64,000 nt of DNA, from the NCBI GenBank assembly GCA_014529385.2, contig CM043967.1:87657278-87721277 (forward strand), written 5' to 3'. This DNA comes from Adiantum capillus-veneris. Its lineage: Eukaryota; Streptophyta; Polypodiopsida; Polypodiales; Pteridaceae. The position numbers and the translations under genes are program-made. Positions 63,929-64,000 of the stretch are shown here, one piece after another; within the stretch, counting starts at the first letter, position 1; each line of letters starts with the position of its first letter. The notes under the pieces are model-generated. The model worked only from the letters and a program-made list of their open reading frames with translations, was not told the origin of the DNA and searched no databases.

Positions 63929-64000
63929 ATCGCCCTGCACTAAGCCCAAGAGGCACTTTGTGCTTCTTATATGAGTTGTTTGTAGTAGGAAAGAAGAGGA

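Overview
This is plant nuclear DNA, AT-rich and almost wholly built of transposable elements. The evidence is gypsy-type and copia-type LTR retrotransposons with initiator-tRNA-Met-like or other plant-type primer sites, LINEs with a CCHC tail domain, a tRNA-derived SINE, a hAT transposase with a DUF659-like core, a Helitron-like 3' end, many (CT)n, (GA)n, (CA)n and (AT)n microsatellites, and one exon of a plant cellulose-synthase-like gene. I cannot say which plant lineage it is. There is no rRNA, tRNA gene, CRISPR array or bacterial-style operon, and no intact host gene.

Layout. (1) 1-16.9 kb is a nest. An old LTR element (E1: gag with a paired zinc knuckle, aspartic protease, then an unrecognised region, PPT and 3' LTR, but no reverse transcriptase) is split at 1431/13785 by a young, complete 12.35-kb Ty3/gypsy element (1432-13784). 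The young element has two 2.7-kb LTRs that differ by only about fifteen substitutions by eye, a PBS, a PPT, a 4-bp target duplication and a single-frame gag-pro-RT-RNaseH-archaeal-type-RNaseH-integrase polyprotein, the architecture of the Tat/Ogre lineage. Between its PBS and gag lie four accessory ORFs forming two tandem-duplicated pairs (A1/A2 and B1/B2). The B proteins start with an F-box-like stretch. This is the most interesting system in the window.

(2) 16.9-26.7 kb holds an unassigned stretch, the 3' end and LTR of a further decayed element, a deleted copia element on the minus strand (21829-24675), and a second relative of E1 (E2). E2 has a coiled-coil ORF and the same unrecognised C-terminal domain immediately before its PPT and LTR. 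(3) 27.1-32.6 kb is a decayed gypsy element on the minus strand, followed by a compact array of large inverted repeats (32706-33018).

(4) 33-59 kb is gene-poor: microsatellites, one cellulose-synthase-like exon with splice signals and a frameshift (37071-37411), two copies of one LINE family, a third LINE RT fragment, a SINE, several short tandem duplications, a roughly 1.15-kb tandem segmental array rich in (GA)n (51.6-54.0 kb) and a Helitron-like terminus at 57181. (5) 59.3-62.5 kb is a broken hAT transposase preceded by a 65-bp-period array of small hairpins. (6) A new LTR with TATA box and PBS (63302-63928) starts an element that runs off the right edge.

The coding sequences are those of separate selfish elements. 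The only cooperation visible is within elements: the polyprotein and accessory ORFs of the Tat-like element, and the gag/protease/X reading frames of E1 and E2, which must have used enzymes supplied in trans if they were mobile in this form.
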